Source: Pycnococcus provasolii
Taxonomy: Eukaryota; Chlorophyta; Pseudoscourfieldiophyceae; Pseudoscourfieldiales; Pycnococcaceae
Direction: 5' to 3'
Assembly (NCBI GenBank): GCA_938743325.2
Contig: OW568863.1
Coordinates: 682,001 to 746,000, forward strand
DNA length: 64,000 nt
Shown: in pieces, positions 53,230 to 61,835 of the stretch
Layout of the letters: each line of letters starts with the position of its first letter
Numbering within the stretch: the first letter of the stretch is position 1
Position numbers and translations under genes: made by a program
The notes under the pieces: generated by a model
Databases searched by the model: none
Told to the model about the DNA's origin: nothing
The model's input: only the letters and a program-made list of their open reading frames with translations

Positions 53230-54975
53230 ATGGATCGCGCAATGATGGATGAGGATCCGTGGGATCAGCGCGGTCGTCACTCGCTCGAGTTAGCCGGCGC
53301 CGACGAAAAAGCGCGTGCTACTCTTCGACCCTCAGCTTCAACGGAGGCGAAGGAGGCGCTCGCATTTGACGGCGAGCGTCAACTGGAGAAAGGCATGGCT
53401 GGTGTGTCGATTGAGATGCCCGCGTCGCGCGTCAGATGCGTGATCCTCGGAGCTGCGGGACGCGACTTTCATCTCTTCCTCACGTGCTTCAAGGACAACC
53501 CGCACGTCGATGTGGTTGCATTCACGTGCACGCAGATTCCCTTCCTGGAGAGGAGGACGATCTTCCCCTTTCCTCTCTCGGGACCGCTTTACCCAGGCGG
53601 CGTGCCGATCGTACCAGAGTTTGAGCTGGAACATCTTCTGGCTGGCGCTACGCCGCATGTGGACAAGGTGATTCTTTCGTACAGCGACATCTCAGTGGAC
53701 GCGGTCGATAAGCTACGTCAGCGCGTCGCCAGCGCCTCGCCAACAACGGCGTTCATTCCTTACACGGATGACGAGGCGATTCTTCAGAAGTCACTTCTCC
53801 GCCCTCGTACACGAGCAAAGGTGCTCGCCATCACGGGCGTGCGAACGGGCGTCGGCAAATCCCAGGCTAGCCGGTATGCCATGAAGTACCTCACGCAGCA
53901 AGAAGGACTGAAAGTGGTGTCTCTTCGTCATCCCATGCCGTACGGAAATCTTATCGAAGAGAGGGTGCAGAAATTCTCCAGCTACGAAGACCTTGAGCGG
54001 CAGCACGTGACAATTGAGGAACGAGAGGAGTACGAGCCGTACATTGCTGTCGGCCTATCCGTGTATGCAGGTGTGGACTACCAAGCAATCCTGGACGTCG
54101 CTGAATCCGAGTCGCCTGACGTGATCCTCTTCGACGGTGGAAACAACGACTTGCCATTCATCAAGCCCGATCTGTACATCGTCGTCGCCGATCCATTTCG
54201 ACCTGTGCACGAGACGACGTACTTCCCTGGCAACTTCAACTTCACACATGCCGATGTGGTGCTCATCAACAAGACTGACTCGGCACCCAGAAACGGTGTA
54301 CGGGGACTGATGCAGAGTGCGCACTCGCGCAATCCCACCGCAAGCATCGTGGTGTCGCGCTCTCCACCTACTTTGATTCGTGAGGAGTCTTCTTGCCATC
54401 TAGCACGCCACGACGATCGTTTCCCCGAACAGCGCCCGGAGCACATCATTCAGAAAGGCTGCCACGTTCTGTGCGTCGAGGACGGTCCGAGCTGCACGCA
54501 TGGCGGCATGCCTTTCGGAGCTGCGACATTTGCGGCGCTGGAGGCTGGAGCATGTGAGATTGTCGATCCGCGACCATTCCTGAAGGGTTCGCTGGTGGAT
54601 GTCTTCAACAAGTACGAAGGTCTTGGTCCACTTCTGCCTTGCATGGGATACTCGCCTCAGCAGGTGGAAGATTTGAAGGAGACGATTAATGCGACGATCT
54701 GCGACACCGTCGTTTGTGGGACACCCATTGATCTGAGGCGCGTTCTCGGGGATGGACAGCTCAACAAGCCTCTTGTTCGTGTGCGGTACGAGCTGTGCGA
54801 CGTTCCTGAAGACGAGGTGAAAGAGCTCATGTCTAAGCAGCCATTCGAGCAGGAGGTGACTGGTCGCTTTTCGAACATCTTGCACAAATTTGCGGACCTC
54901 GTGCGACACGACGCGAATCCTCAGTCAGTGCCGACGATTCAACAATTCATCGCATCAGGGGGGAATTCGCTTTGA
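53230..54975 (+). CDS. Cyclic 2,3-diphosphoglycerate synthetase-like P-loop protein
   Basis: A 581-residue single-exon protein. After about 65 residues of leader, a Rossmann-like half begins ('RCVILGAAGRDFHLFLTCF', 'VVAFTCTQIPFLERR', 'YPGGVPIVPEFELEHLL'). The P-loop half then has 'ITGVRTGVGKSQASRYAM' (Walker A, about residue 200), 'VILFDGGNNDLPFIKPDLYIVVADPFRP' (in parts 'ILFDGGNNDLPF' and 'DLYIVVADP') and 'ADVVLINKTDSAP'. This matches the cDPGS/GTPase family known from archaea and scattered bacteria. In methanogens the enzyme makes cyclic 2,3-diphosphoglycerate using ATP. Activity in an alga is not implied. Laterally acquired origin is possible; codon use looks native. Confidence 0.78.
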   Translation: MDRAMMDEDPWDQRGRHSLELAGADEKARATLRPSASTEAKEALAFDGERQLEKGMAGVSIEMPASRVRCVILGAAGRDFHLFLTCFKDNPHVDVVAFTCTQIPFLERRTIFPFPLSGPLYPGGVPIVPEFELEHLLAGATPHVDKVILSYSDISVDAVDKLRQRVASASPTTAFIPYTDDEAILQKSLLRPRTRAKVLAITGVRTGVGKSQASRYAMKYLTQQEGLKVVSLRHPMPYGNLIEERVQKFSSYEDLERQHVTIEEREEYEPYIAVGLSVYAGVDYQAILDVAESESPDVILFDGGNNDLPFIKPDLYIVVADPFRPVHETTYFPGNFNFTHADVVLINKTDSAPRNGVRGLMQSAHSRNPTASIVVSRSPPTLIREESSCHLARHDDRFPEQRPEHIIQKGCHVLCVEDGPSCTHGGMPFGAATFAALEAGACEIVDPRPFLKGSLVDVFNKYEGLGPLLPCMGYSPQQVEDLKETINATICDTVVCGTPIDLRRVLGDGQLNKPLVRVRYELCDVPEDEVKELMSKQPFEQEVTGRFSNILHKFADLVRHDANPQSVPTIQQFIASGGNSL

Positions 54976-55173
54976 GTGATTGATGATCACGACGAGATGA
55001 TGATGAGAGGAAACACTCACTACTACTAGCGGACGACGACGACGACGACGACGACGACATACTACGTTGCACCTACCTCACTCATAAATGATACATCATC
55101 ATCAGTCGTTGTCACACACAACAACAATCCGTCGTTAATAATAATACTTACAACAACAACAAGGCTCAAAACT
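54976..55173. repeat. Convergent spacer with (GAC)n
   Basis: A 198-bp spacer with a GAC trinucleotide run at about 55033-55061 and ACAACAACAA tracts. No gene seen. Confidence 0.55.
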
Positions 55174-55683
55174 TTACTCCTCCTCGTCGTCCTCCTCCTC
55201 CTCGTCGTCGTCGTCATCGTCGAACATCTCATGCAATCGAAAGCAATAGCATTTCTCTGGAGGGAGGCACATGACGCCATCCTCGAAATTACCGTCGTCG
55301 TCGTATATTCTGTAAGCACTTTGTGGCCATGCTCCAATCACGTCGCGCACTCCGCCGTTTATAGCACCGAAGCCATCTTCGATGCCCCAAGCCCCATCAA
55401 CGTGTTTAAAGATTAGCCACCCCGGCGGCGTGACGTGCGATTCTTTTCCACTTCCTGTGGTGCGCCCCAAGTACTCGAAAACTTCTGTTTCCAGTGTCAC
55501 ACTATCATCCCTCCGATGGTCGAAAAGATCTCCCTCGCGTGCGAACAAAGCCGGACACGCCATCTTTGCCTCTTCCAACCGATCCAACGAGCTTCGCATC
55601 GCCGTCACGCATCGTCGTAGCTCCGCCGTCTCGCTACTTTCGTGGCAATTGAGAACTACGCGGAGCGCCCGGAAGTCCGCCAT
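55174..55683 (-). CDS. Small protein with acidic C-terminus, function unknown
   Basis: A 169-residue single-exon protein. The N-terminal part is helical ('TAELRRCVTAMRSSLDRLEEAK'). The middle holds aromatic/Gly-rich strands ('PPGWLIFKHVDGAWGIEDGF', 'GVRDVIGAWPQSAYRIYDDD'). The last 17 residues are almost pure Asp/Glu, encoded by a GTC/CCT-rich repeat. No signal, TM segment or catalytic motif is present. The fold-like middle makes a real gene likely, but I do not recognise the family. Confidence 0.55.
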   Translation of the reverse strand: MADFRALRVVLNCHESSETAELRRCVTAMRSSLDRLEEAKMACPALFAREGDLFDHRRDDSVTLETEVFEYLGRTTGSGKESHVTPPGWLIFKHVDGAWGIEDGFGAINGGVRDVIGAWPQSAYRIYDDDGNFEDGVMCLPPEKCYCFRLHEMFDDDDDDEEEEDDEEE

Positions 55684-56064
55684 GATTGGATCAAATCAAG
55701 CAAACCAAAAAAGCCGACAGCGCGTGTAACGTTCAGTTCAGTTCAGTTCAGTTCAGACAGCGCAGAGAAAGCAGAGAAGAAGGTAGGTGGCAGAGGTACC
55801 CAACCCTAACCCTAACCGAAACCGAAACCAACCCCTAATTAAACCAAAAACCAACCACCCAACCCCGACCAAACCTAAGTACTATCGTTCGGTTACGAGG
55901 GAGGGACAGGAACGCCTCGCCGCCACCCTGACCTCCTGAGGTGGGTGGGTGCCAAAAGTGGCGGCGACTGTTGTTGCTTTTGCTTTTGTCCCACCTCCCG
56001 ATCCACAAAACACTTTCTTTTCCTTTCTCGCTCCGTCATCGCTTAAGTTATCTTGACAACAGGG
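55684..56064. promoter_or_regulatory. Divergent promoter region with CCCTAA block and GTTCA repeats
   Basis: 381 bp between the acidic-tailed gene and argininosuccinate synthase. GTTCA is repeated five to six times at about 55731-55757. Two CCCTAA units running into CCGAAA/CCAAAC units occupy 55802-55840. Confidence 0.6.
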
Positions 56065-57408
56065 ATGTCGCTCACTACTCGCTCGTCTCTCCCTTCAGGG
56101 GCTTCTCGTCGTCGTCCTTCTGGTCCTTCGTATACTAATAGTTCCAAAGGTCGCTCTTCTTCGATTGTCTCAGCTCGTGCAGCAGGCAAATCCGGACCTG
56201 TGAAGAAAGTCGTGCTCGCGTACAGCGGGGGACTCGATACCTCCATCATTCTCAAGTGGCTGCAAGATGAATACAACTGCGAAGTCGTGACGTTCACCGC
56301 GGACCTCGGACAGGGCGAGGAAGTGGAACCCGCGCGCGCGAAAGCGGAGGCGATGGGGTGCAAGGAAATCTTCGTTGACGACCTTCGCGAAGAGTTCGTG
56401 CGGGACTACGTGTTTCCCATGTTCCGAGGGAACGCGCTGTACGAAGGAACGTACCTGCTCGGAACGTCCATCGCGCGTCCGCTCATCTCCAAGAGGCAGA
56501 TCGAGATTGCGAACATGGTCGGCGCGGATGCCGTCAGCCACGGTGCCACGGGAAAGGGAAACGACCAAATTCGGTTCGAGCTGGGATACTACGCGCTCAA
56601 GCCGGACATCAAGGTCATCGCGCCGTGGCGCGAGTGGGACCTCAACAGCCGAAGCTCGATGGTCGCGTACGCCGACAAGGCTGGAATTCCCGTGCCTGAG
56701 GCGAAGCGCGGCGACGCGTCGGCGTACAGCCGAGATGCGAACCTGCTGCACATCAGCCACGAGGGGAACCAGCTCGAGGATCCGTGGTGGGAGCCGGAGG
56801 AGGACATGTGGACGCGCACCGTCAGCTGGTACGACGCGCCGGACGAGCCGACGGAGCTTGTCATCACGTTTGACAAGGGTGACCCCGTCGCGATCAACGG
56901 CGAGGACATGAAGCCTCACGAAATCCTCACGAAGCTCAACGAAGTTGGCGGCGCGAACGGCGTTGGGCGGCTCGACATTGTCGAGAGCCGATATGTTGGC
57001 ATGAAGAGCCGTGGCGCCTACGAGACGCCTGGTGGCACCGTGCTGTTCCACGCGCGCCGCGCGCTCGAGTCCATCTGCCTGGACCGCGGCGAGATGCACA
57101 TGAAGGACGAAATGTCCGCACAATACAGCGAGCTCATCTACAACGGCTTCTGGTTCTCACCCGACCGCGAGATGATGCAGGCTGCGATTGACAAGTGCTC
57201 GGAGAGCGTCAAGGGCGACGTGCGCCTCAAGCTGTACAAGGGCAACGTCATCATCACGGGTCGTCGCTCGCCCAACTCTCTGTTTGACGAGAAGCTTTCG
57301 ACGTTCGAGGACGACGAGGGTCTCTACGACCAATCTGACGCCGGCGGTTTCATCAAGTTGAATGCTCTTCGACTGAGGACGCTGAATCGCGTTCGCGGTG
57401 GGCACTAA
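56065..57408 (+). CDS. ARGG: Argininosuccinate synthase, probably plastid-targeted
   Basis: A 447-residue protein from the ATG at 56065. About 45 Ser/Arg-rich residues precede the ATP-pyrophosphatase core: '[18 protein letters not shown]' (P-loop, about residue 52), '[13 protein letters not shown]', '[18 protein letters not shown]', '[19 protein letters not shown]', '[11 protein letters not shown]', and the C-terminal '[21 protein letters not shown]' (in parts '[11 protein letters not shown]' and 'YETPGG'). It ligates citrulline and aspartate in arginine synthesis, a plastid step in green lineages. Sequence motifs are of the bacterial/plastid type. Single exon. It is followed at about 100 bp by a short unrelated minus frame. 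Confidence 0.95.
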   Translation: MSLTTRSSLPSGASRRRPSGPSYTNSSKGRSSSIVSARAAGKSGPVKKVVLAYSGGLDTSIILKWLQDEYNCEVVTFTADLGQGEEVEPARAKAEAMGCKEIFVDDLREEFVRDYVFPMFRGNALYEGTYLLGTSIARPLISKRQIEIANMVGADAVSHGATGKGNDQIRFELGYYALKPDIKVIAPWREWDLNSRSSMVAYADKAGIPVPEAKRGDASAYSRDANLLHISHEGNQLEDPWWEPEEDMWTRTVSWYDAPDEPTELVITFDKGDPVAINGEDMKPHEILTKLNEVGGANGVGRLDIVESRYVGMKSRGAYETPGGTVLFHARRALESICLDRGEMHMKDEMSAQYSELIYNGFWFSPDREMMQAAIDKCSESVKGDVRLKLYKGNVIITGRRSPNSLFDEKLSTFEDDEGLYDQSDAGGFIKLNALRLRTLNRVRGGH

Positions 57409-57510
57409 ATGCTTTCTTCTTTCAAAGAAATTATCTAGCAAAATTTTAAATTTCTCTTCTTACTGTAGGGGTTACACACATTCAATCAATATTCATTAGT
57501 TAGTTCAAGC

Positions 57511-57711
57511 TTAGCTCTCGTTGTCTTGTTGTCGTAGCGCGTCAGCCTCGCGGAGCAACTCCGGATGAATGCGACGAAGCAATAGCGAGACGGATTCGCC
57601 GCCGACGAGATCTGCAGGTCGAATGCAATGCTTCACGCCAGTCATCGCGAACGTATTGCCCTGCATGCTCAGCACGGTACCACGCTCCACAGTAAAATCA
57701 CATCCCCACAT
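57511..57711 (-). CDS. Possible small or truncated protein; start unresolved
   Basis: A 66-codon frame from the ATG at 57711 that looks coding ('FTVERGTVLSMQGNTFAMTG', 'RPADLVGGESVSLLLRRIHP', acidic/polar end). The frame stays open upstream to about 57837, through a G-homopolymer on this strand, without an ATG; a nearby ATG at 57830 is in a different frame. Either a missing upstream exon or a homopolymer length difference could explain it. Family not recognised. It could also be a chance frame. Confidence 0.3.
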   Translation of the reverse strand: MWGCDFTVERGTVLSMQGNTFAMTGVKHCIRPADLVGGESVSLLLRRIHPELLREADALRQQDNES

Positions 57712-57801
57712 GCGCGACAAAATCAAATGTGCGGTATTTCTCCCCGGTATTTTTAGAGACTGGTATTTTTTAGTGGTAAGTTCGAACCCAAAACAGCTCC
57801 T

Positions 57802-57825
57802 CCCCCCCCCCCCCCCCCCCCCCCC
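57802..57825. repeat. C24 homopolymer
   Basis: An unbroken run of 24 C residues lies 37 bp upstream of the NAD+-dependent ligase ATG. It is flanked by repeated GGTATTT-type sequence (57734-57770). A plus-strand GTAAGT just before it (57777) could be a donor in the ligase 5' leader. Confidence 0.85.
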
Positions 57826-57861
57826 TTCATTCTGCGCTCATTACTAAAATACGTCCGATCG

Positions 57862-59958
57862 ATGTCGTCGCGTGTATCCCACTGCCGCCCGGCATGTACG
57901 CTCCCGCTGCGCAGTGTCAGAATACCTCTCGGAAGCATGTACAGCATAAGGTTACGCGCGTCATTTGGGCTCATGCACTGGCGTGCTTCGTGCGTGTCGC
58001 GTCCGCGCTTTGCCGCGTCGGCGTCGGCGTCGCCAGGATCGTCGTCACCCTCCGAGAACGAGCAAGCGTTGGCGTCGTCCGAACAGTCCGCGCTGGAGTC
58101 TGAACTGCAGCGTCAGCGTGACGCCTACTACAACCTCGACAAGTCGCGTGTCTCCGACGCGACGTACGATGCGCTCGAGAAACTCGCGGGTGGGCACGGC
58201 GCAAGCGGGACGGTGGGTGCAGTGCCGACGGCGGGAACGCACGCAAAGGTCAGGCATGCTGTGCCCATGCTGAGCCTGCACAGCGAGAACACCGTCGACG
58301 GGCTGCACGACTGGCACAGGCGACTCGTCAAACGGTGCGCCGATGTGGAGCGTGCTCGCTGGTGTGTGGAGCCAAAAGTGGACGGTGTTGCCATCAGCCT
58401 GCGGTACGAGCCGGTGGCGGACGGCACGTCGTTCACGCTCGCCTGCGCTTCCTCTCGTGGCGACGGACGGCTGGGAGAGGACGTCAGCGAGGCTGTGCGC
58501 TCACTTGCACATAGGGAGGAAGTGCCGCGCGACGTGCACATTCCACCGGACGTGTGGCGAACATGGCGTGAGCGGCTGGACGTTCCGGACGAGTTTGCTT
58601 CGTCCGTCGGCGCGCTCGAGGTGCGAGGTGAGGCGTTCTTTGCACGTGACGAGTTCGCGGCGCTCGTCTCCGCAAGAAAGGCTGCCGGAGCAACGGTGCC
58701 AGCGAATGCGCGCAATGCAGTCTCTGGCGCACTGCGGCGCCTTGACACGGCTGACGAGAATGCCGACGCCGCCCTCGACGACATGCCGCCGATTCGTTTT
58801 CTTGCATACGACCTTCTCCTGCACAGCAAGGGCAAAGGAAAGGGCAAGGAGGGTAAGGGTGGCAGCAAGGCACATCAGCCAGCCTGCCACAGTTATGCCA
58901 TGAATTTTACGAAGGACGTCCTGCAGATGTCCGCGCATTGTGAGCCTTGTGCCAGCTTCGTGGATGCCGCGACGCGTGCGAGCGAGTACATCGAGGACTC
59001 AGGACGCGACTCGCTCGCGTACGAGACTGACGGCGCGGTGCTCAAGCTTGACGACGTGGAGCAATCTGGCTTGCGTGATCTGGTGGGAACAAGCCGTACC
59101 GAGCCTCGCTACGCTGTTGCTCTGAAACGCCCGGCGCTTGCGGCGGTGACGACGCTCGAGGCTGTGGAGTGCCGTGTGGGACGCAATGGACAGGTGACAC
59201 CTCTCGCACGGCTTGCGCCTGTGACGTTAGGCGGCGTGACTGTCACGAATGCCACGCTGCACAATCTCGAGGTGGCGGCTGGCCTTGGACTCGTCGTTGG
59301 CGGACGCGTTGTCGTCGAGCGTGCGGGTGACGTGATCCCACGCGTGACGATGGCGGTTCCCAGCGACGGCGACGAGACAAGCAAATGGCAGCCTCCTAAC
59401 GAGTGCCCCGCATGCGGCTCGCCACTCGTTCGCCTTCCCACAGGCCCCAAGGGAATTCCCGAGAAAATTGCGCGGTGCATGTCATCGCAGTGTCCTGAGC
59501 AGGTGAAGCACCGCACCGTGCACTTCGCGAAGCAGCTGTTCGACGGCGTGGGTCCGGGCAAGGTGGAGAAGCTGCTCAACAGCGGTGTGGTGACGCATGA
59601 CGTCGCTGACTTCTTCGAGGTGACTGTTGATTCGGTTGCCGCTCTGGATGGTTTCCAGACGAAGAGCGCCACGAAACTCGTTTCCGCGATTGAGTCTGCG
59701 CGCGCGAGCGCGAGCGTGGGCGACGTTCTGTATGCCCTGAGCGTTCCCAACCTAGGTGCGATATCCGCTCGTGCGCTGGGCGACGAGCTCGGCACTCTGC
59801 GCGCTGTCTCCTCTCTTGGCGACAGTGTCGATCGTCACGCAGATGTTGAGGGTATCATTGGCCCCTCGAGCTTGAAAAGCTTGCTGACTTGGCTTGACGA
59901 TGCTTCAAATCGCCGCCTACTCGAACGTCTGCACGACGTGTTTTCGCGTGGAAGCTAA
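57862..59958 (+). CDS. ligA: NAD+-dependent DNA ligase (bacterial LigA type), likely organelle-targeted
   Basis: A 698-residue single-exon protein. The leader (about 1-75) is Ser/Arg/Ala-rich with few acids. Domain Ia is visible in 'RQRDAYYNLDKSRVSDATYD'. The nucleotidyltransferase domain has adenylated Lys172 in 'VEPKVDGVAISLRY', 'SRGDGRLGEDVSEAV', 'LEVRGEAFF', 'PANARNAVSGALRRL', 'YETDGAVLKLDD' and 'AVALKRPA'. The OB domain shows 'VGRNGQVTPLARLAPVTLGG' and 'NATLHN'. A Cys4 zinc finger uses Cys515, Cys518, Cys539 and Cys544, followed by helix-hairpin-helix repeats. No C-terminal BRCT is seen. NAD+ ligases are bacterial and viral enzymes; eukaryotes normally use ATP-dependent ligases. A Lys/Gly insertion (about 325-345) is lineage-specific. 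Confidence 0.93.
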   Translation: MSSRVSHCRPACTLPLRSVRIPLGSMYSIRLRASFGLMHWRASCVSRPRFAASASASPGSSSPSENEQALASSEQSALESELQRQRDAYYNLDKSRVSDATYDALEKLAGGHGASGTVGAVPTAGTHAKVRHAVPMLSLHSENTVDGLHDWHRRLVKRCADVERARWCVEPKVDGVAISLRYEPVADGTSFTLACASSRGDGRLGEDVSEAVRSLAHREEVPRDVHIPPDVWRTWRERLDVPDEFASSVGALEVRGEAFFARDEFAALVSARKAAGATVPANARNAVSGALRRLDTADENADAALDDMPPIRFLAYDLLLHSKGKGKGKEGKGGSKAHQPACHSYAMNFTKDVLQMSAHCEPCASFVDAATRASEYIEDSGRDSLAYETDGAVLKLDDVEQSGLRDLVGTSRTEPRYAVALKRPALAAVTTLEAVECRVGRNGQVTPLARLAPVTLGGVTVTNATLHNLEVAAGLGLVVGGRVVVERAGDVIPRVTMAVPSDGDETSKWQPPNECPACGSPLVRLPTGPKGIPEKIARCMSSQCPEQVKHRTVHFAKQLFDGVGPGKVEKLLNSGVVTHDVADFFEVTVDSVAALDGFQTKSATKLVSAIESARASASVGDVLYALSVPNLGAISARALGDELGTLRAVSSLGDSVDRHADVEGIIGPSSLKSLLTWLDDASNRRLLERLHDVFSRGS

Positions 59959-60157
59959 GGATAGATAAAGCTTTTTAGCTTTGTCGTGAGTGACATTTAT
60001 TTCATAAAGAACTTGTACCTTCTTGCTTGTAATTGATTACTTCCACTTTCGTTTGATATGATTTTCTAAGTTAAGAAACTTGCTTTGTCTCTCCCTCCCG
60101 CCCGTCCCTCTACTTGCATGGTTTCGATGGCATAACAATCAATCCATCATCCTCTCC

Positions 60158-60964
60158 TTACGCCGCGAGCGCCCAGAGCGTAAGCGTCCCCATACACGCG
60201 ACAAGAGAGTGGTACACGTGAGCAGAACTTCCTAAGGTCACTGTGACGCTCTCATCCTTGAGGTCAGCGACACCAGTCTTTGGCACGTCATCCGCGGCAC
60301 CCGCAGCGTTACCCGCGGCACCCGCAGCATCCTTGGCCTTGTCGATGGTGTCCTTGACAGCGTCCGTCGCATTCTTGATGGCGTCGCCAACGTTCGGTGG
60401 CGGGGGCGAAGGCGGCGCAGGCGGAGGCGAAGGGGTGAAGCAGCGTGCTGTAATTCTGGCCTCTCTAATAAAGTCGCCGGACATGTATCGTTTACTAGTT
60501 ATGGTCCAGTAGTGGAACCTGCCCGATACGATAGACGGGTTACCTGGTGGACACATTCCTGTGCTGCGATAGGAGTCCACGAAGGTACCATTTGTGTACC
60601 CAGAGCGTTCGCATAACTTTTGGGCACACTCAGCTTTGATTGCGTCATTCCAAACGCAATTCATCTCCCAAGAACAGTAAGGCTTTCGCGCCGAACCGTC
60701 AGATACGAAGAGGCCGGACGAGTCGGGCTGAACGATACCCTCTCCAGCTGGTACAACAGATTCTTCCATTGTTGCATTTGCGGGAATGTTCGTGTCGTTC
60801 TTGTCAGTATCTTGCATGAGCTTGCGCATCACCACCACCCCCGCGTCGGAGTCGGCCGCGGTGTGGTCCACCACCGCCGGCAGGGCCGTGGCGGTGCAAG
60901 CTGCGGCCATCACCACCACGAGGAGTGCAATAGTCATCATCGCTGGACGTGAAGTCATCATCAT
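60158..60964 (-). CDS. Pherophorin-like surface protein with Pro-rich linker and probable GPI signal
   Basis: A 268-residue protein from the first of three consecutive ATGs at 60964. Signal peptide 'MMTIALLVVVMAAACTATA'. A Cys-containing globular part ('YCSWEMNCVWNDAIKAECAQ', 'CERSGYTNGT', 'MCPPGNPSI') ends at 'TARCFTPSP'. An SPPPAPPSPPPP linker typical of green-algal pherophorin/hydroxyproline-rich wall proteins follows, then an amphipathic Ala/Lys/Asp-rich helix ('AIKNATDAVKDTIDKAKDAAG'), and a hydrophobic C-terminus after 'GSSAHV', which fits a GPI-anchor signal. N-glycosylation sites are present. A cell-surface role is inferred. Confidence 0.65.
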   Translation of the reverse strand: MMMTSRPAMMTIALLVVVMAAACTATALPAVVDHTAADSDAGVVVMRKLMQDTDKNDTNIPANATMEESVVPAGEGIVQPDSSGLFVSDGSARKPYCSWEMNCVWNDAIKAECAQKLCERSGYTNGTFVDSYRSTGMCPPGNPSIVSGRFHYWTITSKRYMSGDFIREARITARCFTPSPPPAPPSPPPPNVGDAIKNATDAVKDTIDKAKDAAGAAGNAAGAADDVPKTGVADLKDESVTVTLGSSAHVYHSLVACMGTLTLWALAA

Positions 60965-61835
60965 TGTTGGAGGTATAGGATATGCGAGTGCCGAGTAAGT
61001 GAGGAATGAAAAGAAAAATGGGCGAGTAACGCACTCACGAGTGCGAGGGGAGAGCAGTTCAGAGCAGACGTGCGAACTTGCCCCCTGCTTATGCTCGTCT
61101 GGTGCCTGGTGTCTGGTGTCTGGGACCCGCTGGAAAAGTGTGTGTGCATCCAACGTGATCATTCGTTCCTTCACGAAGTCCCATAGACTATTGTTCACGT
61201 TGACGTTCCGAGATCTCGGAGGCAAAACCTGGACCTGCTCTCTGCAATCACCTGCGGCCTGCGCTCACCTCCTGCGCTCCAGGCAGGCTACTCCAGGCTA
61301 GGAAGGCCTTCGTAGTTCTTACTCTACAGTATGGCACTATGGCGTGGTGGTGATTAGCCTGTATAGGATACGATGCCTGGAATGCCAAGGTGGGGCGAAC
61401 TGGTGGAACGCCGAGTGGTGGAGCGCCGCTTTCCTCCAGAGTCCAGACCGCCAGCCAGAGTGCATGCAAGTTGCAAGGAGATGTTGCAAGACCTGACCTG
61501 CTTGCAAGGCCAGGCAGTTGTTCGAGGTGCCAACAACGTCAAACGTGACGCCATGTCAAGGTAAAATACTGTACTTACCGGGTAGAAGGCCTGGCACCTA
61601 AGGTAGTCGAACCAAGAAAAGGCCTGCCACTGGTCGAATGAGAAGCCTGAACGAGAAAGCCTGAACGAGAATGAGAAGAAGAACGAGGGGGACCCGAAAG
61701 CCCAAAACCCTAACCCATTAGGGTTAGGGTTACGGATGCGGATTTCTCTTGCGAGAGAGATTTCGAGGGGGACTCCCCACCCTAAAGGTTTTAGCCGCCA
61801 CCCCCCCTGCCCACCATAGTTCTCAAGTCCCCCCA
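60965..61835. promoter_or_regulatory. Long divergent region with head-to-head telomere-like repeats
   Basis: 871 bp between the pherophorin-like and ProRS starts. At 61705-61732, CCCTAACCC is joined through a single A to TTAGGGTTAGGGTTA, a head-to-head arrangement. AGGC/GGCCT-rich sequence lies at about 61262-61310 and 61590-61640. A 63-codon plus frame near 61373 has no support. Confidence 0.6.

Noticed and set aside
56170-57123. A 317-codon minus-strand frame
   Set aside because: Antisense shadow of argininosuccinate synthase, whose motifs are unambiguous on the plus strand.
57777-57790. GTTCGAACCC resembling a tRNA T-loop
   Set aside because: Short palindrome next to the homopolymer; no cloverleaf upstream.
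61373-61564. A 63-codon frame upstream of ProRS
   Set aside because: Low complexity, no start context or family; lies in a divergent promoter region.
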